Shown one piece after another: positions 22,001-32,253 of a stretch of DNA of 64,000 nt. This DNA is from Erigeron canadensis (lineage: Eukaryota > Streptophyta > Magnoliopsida > Asterales > Asteraceae), in NCBI RefSeq assembly GCF_010389155.1, contig NC_057761.1, forward strand, positions 8,248,501 to 8,312,500. The letters run 5' to 3'. Every line of letters starts with the position of its first letter. Positions within the stretch are counted from its first letter, which is position 1. Under the pieces are notes generated by a model, which was not told the DNA's origin, searched no databases, and saw nothing but the letters and a program-made list of their open reading frames with translations. Position numbers and translations under genes: made by a program.

Positions 22001-22729
22001 TCAAAAGGGAACCATTGTGACATGTATACTCAGAGCATCATGAAGAAAACAGCAAACAAAACTAGTGAATGTTCGTACTATAAAATTAAATAATAAAGCT
22101 AAAAATGAACAATATTCCGAGTGCCAAAAAAGATAACGATAAAAGTTCATTACGCCAATTTGAGGTATCTAACGATAAATGTACAATTGCCTAGAAATCA
22201 GCCTAAACTTCAATTTCCTCACATTTAGGGATAACATAGACTAAAATCATACAGCATTACATACATCACAGTGGAAAAAAAAACGATACGTTTGTAAAAA
22301 GAATTTCGGCCATGATCATACGAAAAACACAAATCTACAAGTTGAATGTAGTTTTTAACTATCTTGGTTTTGCTATAAAAAGAGATTAACTACGCAGTGT
22401 CTTGCCCGTTTGCCTTCTATTTCCATATACAATTTTCATTATTAGATATATATATATATTTTAATCAGTCAATCCACATTGGAGTTAATTAATAATAAGC
22501 TACTAAAAGAAACAACTTCCATATCAAAAAGAAACAGATCCAAAAACAAAATGAAATTCCAACTATCAAAATCAATAATAATTATATATGTATATAAAAA
22601 AAATATAAATAGAGTTGATACCTGATAAGAGAAGGAAGAGAAGTTACAGAAGAGGAAAACAAGTGTAGTAGTGATCAACAAAAATAAGAGTAATACAAAT
22701 CTTGGCCGCAACAATACATTCCTATCCAT
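19073..22729 (-). CDS. CYP21-1: Cyclophilin (peptidyl-prolyl isomerase), CYP21-1 type, seven exons
   Basis: Exons read on the minus strand are 22729-22622, 21332-21254, 20565-20518, 20078-20055, 19799-19617, 19514-19439 and 19256-19073 (stop TGA 19075-19073). All introns are GT-AG and the joined frame encodes 233 residues. Residues about 11-30 form a hydrophobic signal anchor ([17 protein letters not shown]), so the protein should enter the secretory pathway. The isomerase domain covers about 49-216. Residues matching the active site of human cyclophilin A are Arg107 (FHRI), Phe112 and Gln115 (GFMIQGGD), Phe164 (SQFFIT), Trp173 and His178 (LDGQHVVFG). The enzyme catalyses cis-trans isomerisation of prolyl bonds during folding. 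Length and architecture match Arabidopsis CYP21-1 (At4g34960, about 229 residues by memory). Exon 4 is only 24 bp. Intron 1 (1288 bp) contains a long T tract. The final ~15 residues are Ser/Thr-rich and diverge from the family. Confidence 0.94.
21901..21926. repeat. Poly-T tract in cyclophilin intron 1
   Basis: About 25 consecutive T residues (A on the coding strand) lie roughly 570 nt upstream of the intron 1 acceptor. It may be the tail of an old retroelement, but no other parts are recognisable. Confidence 0.8.
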
Positions 22730-22921
22730 CTCATCTGATTCTCTTTATACATTCATTCAAATAATTGATTTATTGATTGTCGTTTTGTGTATAAATGCCT
22801 GCTTCTTGATATTATTATTTGTATGTATGTGTGGAATTATACATATACAGTTATACACACATACACCAGGTGTTTGACTATATGTCAATGTGAGGTGAGA
22901 TAAAGACGGATACTGTTACCA

Positions 22922-24925
22922 TTTGCGTATGTGTCTCTTTGGGGGTAACAGTTTCAGGCCCAATCATTTAAGGGCTTAACTATCCTGATAAAACTTTATA
23001 CCTTTTTGGGCTTAGTTAACATCTCATGTAACTTTAGGCCCAATACCCATATGGTAAGAATAAGTGGATAACGAGATTATTTCTCGCGTGGTTAAACATA
23101 TTAAATTTTTGTTATAACTTATATTGAATTAATAATTATTAAATTATGCACGTCAAGATTTGATGATACAATTATTTCAAAAAATGTTTTTTGTCAGAAA
23201 TTATTAATAGGATATACATGTTAATAATAGCTTTTATAAATCAATAATGTAACATCATGATAAATGTAGATGTTAGTTGCTAAAAGATTTTATATATTAA
23301 AGATAACTAAATGTTAAATTTATGTAATATCATAGTTTAGCAAATATAGATAAACGATGTTAAAAATAGCGATATTATCATTTTTAAAATAATTTATTTT
23401 TGTATTATTCTAAACACAATATACATACTAATATATTTTATTTAAATATCAAAAAATACTAATGATGCAAAACTAAATATTTATAACCAAATCCCACTCA
23501 TTTAACCTTTTTTTATATTTATTACGTCAAATGATTAAAATCTTATATAATGTCATAGTTTGATAACAAAGTACGACATAAAACAAAAGAAAGTATTATA
23601 AATAAATGAAAATAAAAAACTGATTTAAAGTTTAATAGTATAAAATGTAATTATTTTTCATATTTATATCATTAAAATAATTACTTTTCATAGTAATAAA
23701 ATGTAGAAATTAGTTTCTATAATTAATAACTTGTCTATACTTTCACATTAAAGCAAATCACCCCCGTCCCATTTAACTTTCTACATTTGAAATATCTAAT
23801 TTACCCTTTTAATTTACACTACTTTCACATACCTTATTCTTGAAATTTCAAAATTACCTTTAAAAAAAACCCCACACCTACCTAAAAACCCCATTGTGAT
23901 AAAAACCTCATTCAATTCTAAAATTATTATTGAAGGTATTGTCACGGATAAAAAAAAATATCTTAATTGTCATATATTATACCATGAAATATATAAACAA
24001 TAATTACCTTTTTATAACTGACAAAATTACTAACCAATTATGTCCCTTTTTATATTCATATTAAATTTTAATTTTTGACTATTTATTTTTTTTCAATTGC
24101 CCTGACTTCCCCCTCTACAATTGTATGTATTGTATGTTTCATACAATTGTAAGTGGTTATTTTTCAGGCTTAGTTTTTCCACTTCATTATTTCTTGCACC
24201 TAATCCGTGACTTATTTTTAGAATGATAGATACAGTTAGATGTTGCATTGATACATCTCATGAAAGTAACCTGAACGCTATAAACCGTTACGGCATCTGA
24301 CGCACTATAAACTATCGCTGCTGCAACGCGGTAGCACCACTCTTATTAAATTAGAATTAAAAATACAAAAGTTTAAAAACGATACATGACATCAGCATTT
24401 TGATCTAATATCTATAATTAAATATTAAGCTTTAGCCAATGCAAACCAAACGACAGCTTGTATAAATGGTCAATTTTTTCTTAAAAACAATAAACTTATA
24501 CAGCGTTATTATTTATTAGTTTTATTAATTTCAATGAAAATGAAAAAAACACAACAAAATTCAATTAGCTTTTATTAATTCTCAAACAATTGCGTATGTG
24601 TCTCTTTGGGGGTAACAGTTTCAGGCCCAGTCATTAAGGGCTTAATTATCCTGATAAAACTTTATACCTTTTTGAGCTTTGTTAACATCTCATGTTGTTT
24701 AGGCCCAATACCCATATTTATTACGTTAAATAATTAAAAACCTTTTTTATATTTATAATAACCAATTCTCACTCATTTAACCTTTTTTATATTTATTACG
24801 TGAAATGATTAAAAGCCTAAATAATTTCATAATTTTATAATAAAGTACGACATAAAACAAAAGAAAATATTATAAAGAAATGAAAATAAAAAAGTGATTT
24901 AAAGTTTAATAGTATAAATTGTAAT
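22922..24925. repeat. Duplicated cyclophilin promoter segment
   Basis: Two blocks upstream of the cyclophilin gene recur in direct orientation. Block 22922-23051 (GTATGTGTCTCTTTGGGGGT, AGTTTCAGGCCCA, AGGCCCAATACCCATAT) is repeated at 24592-24717. Block 23488-23660 (CACTCATTTAACC, AAAGTACGACATAAAACAAA) is repeated at 24747-24925. In the distal copy the blocks are almost adjacent; in the proximal copy about 435 bp separates them. Confidence 0.8.
23733..24345 (+). mobile_element. Possible non-autonomous Helitron
   Basis: TCTATACTTTCACATTAAAG at 23733 resembles the 5' ends of the other Helitrons here, and GCTGCTGCAACGCGGTAGC near 24318 resembles a Helitron 3' hairpin. The preceding base is G rather than A, and no CTRR terminus is visible, so this is tentative. 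Confidence 0.3.
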
Positions 24926-25042
24926 CACATAAGGTCCTTTATGGAATATAATATCCAAAAGCTAGAAGCTGTATTCAAACGCTACATAAGGTGCTGCATG
25001 CTGTTTCTCAAATTTAAAAAGCTTGAAGCTCTTTTAAACAAA

Positions 25043-25514
25043 CGAGAACAAGTACCTGTGCGTTGCGGCGGTGAGATGGTGAGGGTGATAGGTCATAGAA
25101 TGTGATAGGTTATAGGAGGTGATATGTCATAGAGTGTCATAGCCAAATGCCTTAACCGTACGGGCTCCGCCCTCGGATTTAAAAATTCATCGAAAATATA
25201 TCGAATGACATCTCTAATGAAAGAACATGAAATTTTAAGAACACCCATATAATTTTTATAATTTATTGATGTACGGTTATTGAGATAAAAGATTTTGAAT
25301 AAATTAGAAAACTAAAATGATTTATGAAGGAGAGAGAAAAATAATCATTGGTTGATATTTGAGGAGAGAGAAAAGTATTATAGTTATTTTAGGTAAATAT
25401 AGAATAGATAGGATGAGCATTTTAGAAAAGTACTTAAAATCAATATTGAAAATTTAAGTTCAATGTTGAAAATTTAAAGGCTTTTTGCTTTGTAATATAG
25501 TATAGAAGTATAGA
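25043..25514 (-). mobile_element. Non-autonomous Helitron (472 bp), CTCG 3' terminus
   Basis: On the minus strand it begins TCTATACTTCTATACTATAT, preceded by A at 25515. It ends GCAACGCACAGGTACTTGTT then CTCG at 25046-25043, followed by T. Insertion between A and T, a TC start and a GC-rich imperfect hairpin near the 3' end fit a Helitron. The final tetranucleotide departs from the usual CTRR. No Rep/helicase gene is present. Confidence 0.6.
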
Positions 25515-25828
25515 TATAGATGAAGCTTTTTATTATTTAGAAGCTTTTTTTTTAAAAGCTAAAAGTTTGAAACTCCTAAAAGCTTACTGTTAAATATACC
25601 CAAACTAAGAATAAAGCTATTAAGAGAAATCCGTCAACATTTTCGTGATCCGAATCCGAACCCGGATATACATTAGATCAATAGCACACATTGTAGTTTT
25701 AAGACTTCAATGATTTTAATAAGCAATCAAAATCAAATGGATTTATATAGCCTAGATACAACTTCTACCAAGTAATGGCTCTACCAAAAATAAAAGAAAA
25801 CAACTCGAAACAAAATGGAATTAATCAA

Positions 25829-25985
25829 GGGTTCTCCATCTAAGCTTAGATGGAGAACTCCTCACATACAAATATTTTAATATTTGTTTGAATTTTTAAT
25901 AAATACATGGCCCCCCATGATTTTTATGATTGTAAAAACCAAATGTGAGGGGTTCCTCATCTAAGCTTAGATGGGGGATAACCCC
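25829..25985. mobile_element. Foldback element with 28-bp perfect palindrome
   Basis: At 25831-25858 the half-site GTTCTCCATCTAAG is followed directly by its exact complement, a 28-bp uninterrupted palindrome. At 25958-25973 a second perfect core (CATCTAAGCTTAGATG) sits in an inverted copy of the same flanks (CCTCACAT / ATGTGAGG). The whole 157-bp unit is therefore an inverted repeat of palindromes. Confidence 0.7.
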
Positions 25986-26018
25986 ATACTCACTTCCCCC
26001 CTCATATATATATATATA

Positions 26019-26460
26019 AGAACATTTTTTTTTGCGAAAACCCTTGAAAACTTTTCAAATCAAGCCCAACCGATGATTGTTCTTTATATGAAAATTGTTT
26101 TTTGACTATTTTCTGAATAACTTATGTGTAATTTTGAAGTTTATAATTGTGTGGAGACATTGATTATCATCCGTTATACAATTATGTGGAGATTTGGATT
26201 CTTGATCACATGTGCACGAATATTGCTATGTCACATGTATGCAAGTCGATCACATGTAATCATAGCAATATTCGTGCACATGTGATCAAGAATCCAAATC
26301 TCCACATAATTGTATAACGGATGATAATTCATGCCTCCACACAATTATAAACTTCAAAATTACACATAAGTTATTCAAAAAACAATTTTCATGTAAAGAA
26401 TAATCATCGATTGGGCTTGATTTGAAAAGTTCTCAAAGGTTCCCGCAAAAAAAAGGTTCT
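26019..26460. repeat. Long inverted repeat 1, arms about 210 bp
   Basis: The left arm (from about 26019 to 26232) is repeated in inverted orientation up to 26460 with few mismatches and one ~10-nt gap, around a ~30-nt centre near 26240. Landmarks are TTTTCAAATCAAGCCCAA, AATTGTGTGGAG and GATCACATGTGCACGAATAT with their complements. It would fold into a ~200-bp hairpin if transcribed. Neither arm codes for protein. Confidence 0.85.
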
Positions 26461-26490
26461 CAAAATAACTTTTCACTATAACACTCCGGT

Positions 26491-26850
26491 GAGAACACTG
26501 TTAAAATAAGAACGATGAAAACACTTAAAACCATCATTTTGATGCATTAAAAGTCCATAAAAGTAACAAAGTGCATAACTAATTATCATTATTTACGTGT
26601 TTAACAACACATTGATTCGTCAAAATCGAAAAATCACGTTTTTTGTTTTGTGCATCCATCTTGAATGCATATTAATCAAAATGATGCATCCAACAAAAAA
26701 CGTGATTTTTTCGATTTTGACGGATTAATGTGTTGTTAAACACTTAAATAATGATAATTAGTTATGCACTATGTCAGTTTTATGGACTTTTAATGCATCA
26801 AAATGTAGTTTTTAAGTGTTCTCATTTGTTCTTATTTTAATTTAGTTCTC
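26491..26850. repeat. Long inverted repeat 2, arms about 160 bp
   Basis: It begins GAGAACACTGTTAAAATAAG and ends with the inverted CTTATTTTAATTTAGTTCTC. The arms share TTTAATGCATCAAAATG, TAATTATCATTATTTA, CGATTTTGACG and ACGTGATTTTT with their complements, around a short centre near 26670. It abuts inverted repeat 1 and shares the GAGAAC-type end, so both may belong to one superfamily of foldback transposons. Confidence 0.85.
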
Positions 26851-26859
26851 ATTTGATAA

Positions 26860-28556
26860 CCACCATCTACCAATAAACTAAAACAGGATTGACATATTCT
26901 TAAAACGACACGTGGCGAAATCCTTGTTCGACATGTGTCCTTTTAGTTTATTTATTTTGTTAAATTAGCTTTTTTTTAGTTGTATATAAATTCAATTTCC
27001 TTTTTAGACTTAGAATTAAACTTTAATTCTTGCCCTATTAATACAAAAGACATTACAACCTAATTTGATTGATCGTATTCTCACTAATAAATTTTCTCTT
27101 TTTTTTTTCTCAATTCTTCAACTCTTGTTACTTATATTAATTATAATAAGTTATTAACGTAAAGACTTCAAAAAGTTGAGTTTACAATCCGAAATCACAA
27201 GGCTATTTGTCATCATCCACTATGTTTTTAACTTCCGATTTTGATGTGTTTTTAAAAATTTAAGGTAAATCTAAAAATCTAACTAAACATATATTATATA
27301 TATCATTACTGTTTATTATAATTTAGCATCGATTATCGATTTGCCTTAACCACGATTTATTTCATACTAACGAATCATGTATAAAGCATATTCGAGTTTT
27401 TTTATGAATCAATCTATATAGTTACCGTACATCGTACGGATATTAAGACTAGTATATATATATATATATATACATATTCCCAATTTACCAATAACATAAA
27501 GTAACACAATAATTCTAAACCTAAAACTTCTACTTTCTTATCGCAAACGTTTAACCATTTCTGGTTAAATCCTACCACATTAACATCGCACAAAAAGGGA
27601 GAGTAAGACCATTTGATTATGATCAAAGCATAATATATAAATAGGCTTAAGTATCGCTTTTATGTTAAATCACAAACATTTATAACACACCTGTTGTAGA
27701 TCGATTTGATAGCCAAACTATCTAAACCAAACCATCCATGTTGTATCGTTACGTTGATCAATTAAAAACTCAACAAAAACAATTTAAAAAGCATGGCTCA
27801 AATATAATGTACACGTACAAATACAAAAGCAATTAAAGACAAAAAAAAAGTATACATTTTGGTTTCTCTGTACGGGTAATCAAACATGTTTTTCAAAAAA
27901 CATTAATTTTAATTAATATAACGAAATAAATGAATTCGATTAAATTTGGATCTTGAGGATTCAAATTTTAATCCATGGGTTTAGAAAAGTGGAAAAAAAA
28001 ATGGTAAATTTTGATTTTGTAAAATGATTAGCTCAGAATTTCATAATTTATAGCAATGTTGTTTAAAGACTAAATTTTAGTGAAGAAGTCGACGATGATA
28101 TTTATGTGCCCCTTCGTTTACAGAAAGAACAAGTGATACTAGCAATTTAAAAACGATATGATAAAGTCACAATCTTGAAAGTATGCTACCTTTAAATATT
28201 TTGTTATTATTATTGTAATGAAACGATTTATAGCATGTGTTTGGTGTATAGGTATTTCAAGACTCGTGGTTTATGTGCATTGATATTTTAATTTTATGTT
28301 AATTGTTACAAGATTGGTCTTAGTAGTTTGTTATCTTTGCAAGAGAGTTTTTTTTAAATTCACTAACAATGGAGATTCTTAAATTTAGTTTTCTTTTTTC
28401 TTTTTTTTAAAATTTTTTTTTATTTTTATCCTTAATCCAAAATTAACTGATAGTAGGGATCATTGTCTTCATACAAGATTGGTCACTGTAGGCCATGGGC
28501 ACTTAATGATCTTTTGTAACAACTTTGGAGCAAGAATGCATAATAAAATTTTAATT
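26860..28556. other. AT-rich intergenic stretch without recognisable genes
   Basis: No frame longer than about 70 residues with any family resemblance is present on either strand. Simple (TA)n lies near 27450-27470. Nothing here suggests an RNA gene. Confidence 0.6.
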
Positions 28557-28713
28557 TAAAAACTAGGGTTAATATCACAAATGGCCCTTGTGGTTGTCGA
28601 AATTAGCGTTTTGTACCCTGTGGTCGATTAATGCTTCTAGATGCCCCTATCGTTTCAATTTTGATCACCAGAAGCCCCTGGCTCAAACGTCCGTCCATGA
28701 GGAGCTGTTAAAG

Positions 28714-28738
28714 CCCTCACGTGCTACCCACGTGAGGG
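28714..28738. promoter_or_regulatory. Double G-box hairpin in left TIR
   Basis: CCCTCACGTG and CACGTGAGGG are perfect 10-bp inverted arms around CTACC, giving two CACGTG G-boxes 11 bp apart (28718-28723 and 28729-28734). The same structure is conserved at 32283-32307 in the right TIR. G-boxes are binding sites for plant bZIP and bHLH factors; regulation of the element through them is inferred. Confidence 0.6.
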
Positions 28739-28766
28739 TATTTTCGTCCGTCTGCTTATTATAGAC

Positions 28767-28774
28767 TATAAAAA
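28767..28774 (+). promoter_or_regulatory. TATA box in left TIR driving the GRF gene
   Basis: CTATAAAAAC faces inward about 130 nt upstream of the ATG at 28900. The mirrored copy in the right TIR (32253-32246, minus strand) stands at the same distance from the transposase start. A promoter inside the inverted repeats is usual for Mutator elements. Confidence 0.6.
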
Positions 28775-28899
28775 CACTTTATTACCCCTTTTTACTATAA
28801 CCCAATCGATCAAAACATACACACATCATATTCCCCTTTTTTTCTCTCTTTGCTTCCTCTTTTCCCATTTAGGGTTCATACAATTTCCAGATACAACTC

Positions 28900-29190
28900 A
28901 TGGTTTTAAGATGCCATTGCGGAAATCCAACAGTAGTTCAAACTTCATGGACACCTCACAACCCAGGTCGAAGATTCTATGGCTGTGCAAGCAAGGTAAG
29001 TAATCGTGGTTACCTCAGGTGGGTTGATCCACCCATGTGTCAAAGATCCATGGACATAATTCCTGGTTTACTAAGAACTAAAAACAATCTTGAAGCTACA
29101 TTGCGTGGAAGAGAACAACAAAATTGGAGAATGAAGATGTATTTAATTTGTAGTTGGTTATTTTTTTTTGTAATTTTCTTTTGTTCTTAA
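28900..29190 (+). CDS. GRF-type zinc-finger protein with C-terminal membrane segment, carried in the MULE
   Basis: This 96-residue frame has a GRF zinc-finger at residues 4-47: Cys5, Cys7-Gly8, SWTPHNPGRRFYGC (Cys29) and the RWVDPPMC block. The fourth zinc ligand normally sits before GYxRW, but Arg36 stands there, so zinc binding may be impaired. Residues about 55-78 are charged and could form a short helix. Residues 80-95 are strongly hydrophobic (CSWLFFFVIFFCS), a likely membrane anchor. GRF domains bind single-stranded nucleic acid in other proteins. Small plant GRF proteins with this layout are numerous and mostly uncharacterised. The gene lies wholly between the TIRs, with a TIR TATA box upstream, so it should be transcribed and moved with the element. 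Its role in transposition, if any, is unknown. Confidence 0.75.
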   Translation: MVLRCHCGNPTVVQTSWTPHNPGRRFYGCASKVSNRGYLRWVDPPMCQRSMDIIPGLLRTKNNLEATLRGREQQNWRMKMYLICSWLFFFVIFFCS

Positions 29191-29633
29191 AGTAGTTGGT
29201 TGTTGGTTGTTGTAATGAAGGTAATCTGACATTTTGATGTACTTGGTTCCAATGTTAATGCAATTCCTGGATTGGGTTCTTTGTTTTTGTTGAATATCTT
29301 TTTTTGGTTATTTTGTGACAATAAACAATCAGATACATTAAACAAGATTTTGTGTCAAATTTTGTTTATTTTGTGACAATAACTAAGCAGACCAAAATGT
29401 GATACCCAATAAACAAAAAAACAAGCAGATAACAATGTGACAACAATAAACAAACAAACTAGCAGACATAACAATTTCCCTGAAAATTTGCTTGTATCAA
29501 GCATGACATACCAAAAGCATAGTTCAAATACCAAAAGCATGATTCAAGTTATAGTACCAACAGACATAACAAATACATTATACCAAAAGACATAGTTCAA
29601 ATACCAACCCTTGAGATCTAAATTAAACCAAGC

Positions 29634-32121
29634 CTACTTGTTTTTAATTCCACCAAACCTCTTAACAGCAAGCTTGGGACTTTTGTTTAATCTTTGCCTT
29701 CCACCAGTTGGACTTGCACAAACAAAAGCTTGACTTGAAAAAACATTGTATTGACATGCAGAATCATTAGGTTGACTTGCAGAAACATTAGGTTGCCTTG
29801 AAGAAACATTAGGTTGACTTGCAGAAACATTAGGTTGAAATGCAGAAACATTAGGTTGCCTTGAAGAAACATTAGGTTGACTTGCAGAAACATTAGGTTG
29901 AAATGCAGAAACATTAGGTTGCCTTGAAGAAACATTAGGTTGACTTGATGAGACACTGGCTTGATCTTGACCACCTGCTTGAGTAGCACTACAACAAAAA
30001 TACATACCAGCTTAATACTTAATCCAATTCATGAAAAACAAATACAAAATAGTAAGAAATTTACCTTTGCTTCTTCTGTTTTTTTTGCTTGTTCTGTTGA
30101 CTGGAAGTAGATGGCATTTGGCCTTTGCAGCTTTTTAAATTGTGGCCTTTCTGCTTACATTTTGAGCATGTAACAGTCTTCCCAACCCTAGATAACTCAC
30201 ATGGGTAGATGCCATTATTTCCATCTACACCCACTGCAGTGAGAACTTGATCAGGATAAGGTCCTTTCATAAATGCTCCATCTAACCCTAATAAATCCCT
30301 ACCACCAACTTTCAAACCCTTCTTTAATGCCCCTATGCATATGTATATTCTTCTAAAAATCCTTGTATCAGATTCAGGATTCATAGGAGGCTGAACATCA
30401 ATCCTGACAGTGGTTTCTGGATTTCTAGCCTGTAGATCTAGCAAATAACTCCTTAGATTAGCATACTGTTCCTCAAAATCACCTCTCAGCTTTGTCATTG
30501 CTTTTTGTTTTGCTCTGTAGACCACCTGTTTATCAAATCCTAACCTAAAGTGTCTCTGAAGTTGTTCTTGCAATGTCTTCCCACTAACCTCTGGATCTGC
30601 ACAAACAGTGTCTCCAATGTGCTCAGAGAGAAAGGTGTTGCTTGCCCATTTGAGATGTCTTGTTGGAAGACACTTATGTATATCCTTGTGAGTTTTTACA
30701 TAGAAATGCTCATCTTAGTCTGTTTTAGAAATAAATAAAACCCAAGGGCAAGTGGGTGGATCTGCAATTACTTTCTTACCCTTATCTCCTTTATGACCAT
30801 CTTTTGAAGATTCCTTGTTAATTGTTTTTTCTGTCATGTATTCAGAAACCTTCCCACCACAAACCACTCTAATTCTTTTTGGTTCATTTCTTACATATTT
30901 AAGTTCCCTCCTTGTTTCAATTGCATGAGTTTTTATTAAAGACTTTATTTGTTTTGGACACAAGAACTTCTGACCAAGGTAAAAAGGACTCCTTTCCACC
31001 TTTCCATCTGCATTCAGCTTCCTCAATTTTGCCCTTCTACTATTGCCATCCTCATCTGATCCAGGACCACTATCATACTGATCAAAGTCAATACCAACTA
31101 CTTCTTCAGTGATTTCTAAGTTTCCAACTCCTGATTGAACACCTTTCTGAATCCAATAATCATCCCTTTCAAAGTGTTCTTGCATATGGCTCATGTCTAC
31201 TTCAACATCATTTATCCTGTCACTTTGATCCAAATTATTCTGAAAACAGTCTGCATTTTCTCTTACACTAGGACCTTTTTCATATGTCACATTAGCAGTT
31301 CCCTTTTCACCTTGTACCTCCACATTTTCAGCAGTTGGAACCTCACCAGTTGGAACCTCACCACTTGTAACCTCACCACTTGGAACCTCATCATGTATCT
31401 TGTCACATTGATCCACATTGAACTCAAATGGATCAAAGTTATCATAGCTTTCTTCGCTAGGTCCTTCTAATAACAACCTTGTAAAACTCTTTGGTTTTAC
31501 CACTTTTTGAACATTAACTGTATCATCTACTATCTCTTCAATGACCACACTACTTGAACCATAATACTCTCCTATAGTAGACTTTAAATGCTCAATGTAA
31601 ACCTCAAACATGTCATACTTGCCAACATAAGATATCATTTTTATCACATCTTGGTCATTAGCAAATGGTAACAGTCCAATATCTAAATTATCTGTATCAG
31701 GTTTTAGGAAGTGATAGTACATGATCATTTCCTTATAACCTAATTTCTTAACATAGCTGTTAAATTCATGGATTGAAAACTTGTCACTATCAATATAATC
31801 AACTATTACCTCTTGGCCATGGTAATACTCCCTATCTGGAAATCCCAAAAATTATCCACCATGATGATACCGGATAGAGAATAAGTTTCCAACTTTTTCT
31901 GAATAACAAGTAAATAAAATGTCTAAGTATACAAGTTTACGAAAAATATGTGGTAATTATTAATTTATTCAAATTATTTTATGTAAATAAAAGCACATAA
32001 AATATAGGGTAAACTTACTATAATGGAGCTTCCTCACCCTGCTATCTTCTTCATCGAACTGTGGAGACCTAAAAATGGGATCTCTCTGATCATCAAGGAC
32101 TGTATAATCGAACATTACCAT
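29634..32121 (-). pseudogene. MuDR-type transposase, internally deleted and stop-interrupted
   Basis: Model on the minus strand: exon 1 32121-32019, exon 2 31835-30065, exon 3 29988-29634, with GT-AG introns keeping frame. The N-terminus (REYYHGQEVIVDYIDSDKFS, then HEFNSYVKKLGYKEM) is the PB1-like domain common in plant MULEs. An acidic linker follows, then the MuDR zinc-finger-like region (FYLGQKFLCPKQIKSLIKTH to CPWVLFISK). A TAA at 30717-30715 breaks the frame; the reading otherwise continues with FYVKTHKDIHKCL. The DDE domain starts normally and shows the first Asp (LDGAFMKG) and GVDGNNGIYP. It then jumps straight to the C-terminal CCHC knuckle (CSKCKQKGHNLKSC), so the second Asp and the Glu are deleted. 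Exon 3 holds nine 7-residue repeats of the QPNVSxx type. Activity is ruled out for this copy. Confidence 0.85.
29755..29950 (-). repeat. 21-bp coding minisatellite in transposase exon 3
   Basis: About nine tandem 21-bp units encode the heptads QPNVSAS, QPNVSSR and QPNVSAF. The order repeats with a 63-bp period (three heptads), which shows that expansion happened in two steps. Two frames stay open through the array. Confidence 0.85.
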
Positions 32122-32245
32122 TGTTAAAACACATAAACTAGCTTTAATAAAAGGGAAGATAAAAGGGAAGACCAAAGGGGGGTTTTGGGAGGTGTGTGTG
32201 TATATTTGATCGTTTAGGTTAGAAGAGAAAAGGGGAAATAAAGTG

Positions 32246-32253
32246 TTTTTATA
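32246..32253 (-). promoter_or_regulatory. TATA box in right TIR driving the transposase
   Basis: The mirror image of the box at 28767-28774. CTATAAAAAC on the minus strand lies about 125 nt upstream of the transposase ATG at 32121. It is preceded by the second G-box hairpin (32283-32307). Confidence 0.6.

Noticed and set aside
30196..30208. GTGAGT...TAG at the transposase deletion junction as a possible intron
   Set aside because: At 13 nt it is far below the minimum plant intron, and the frame reads through it.
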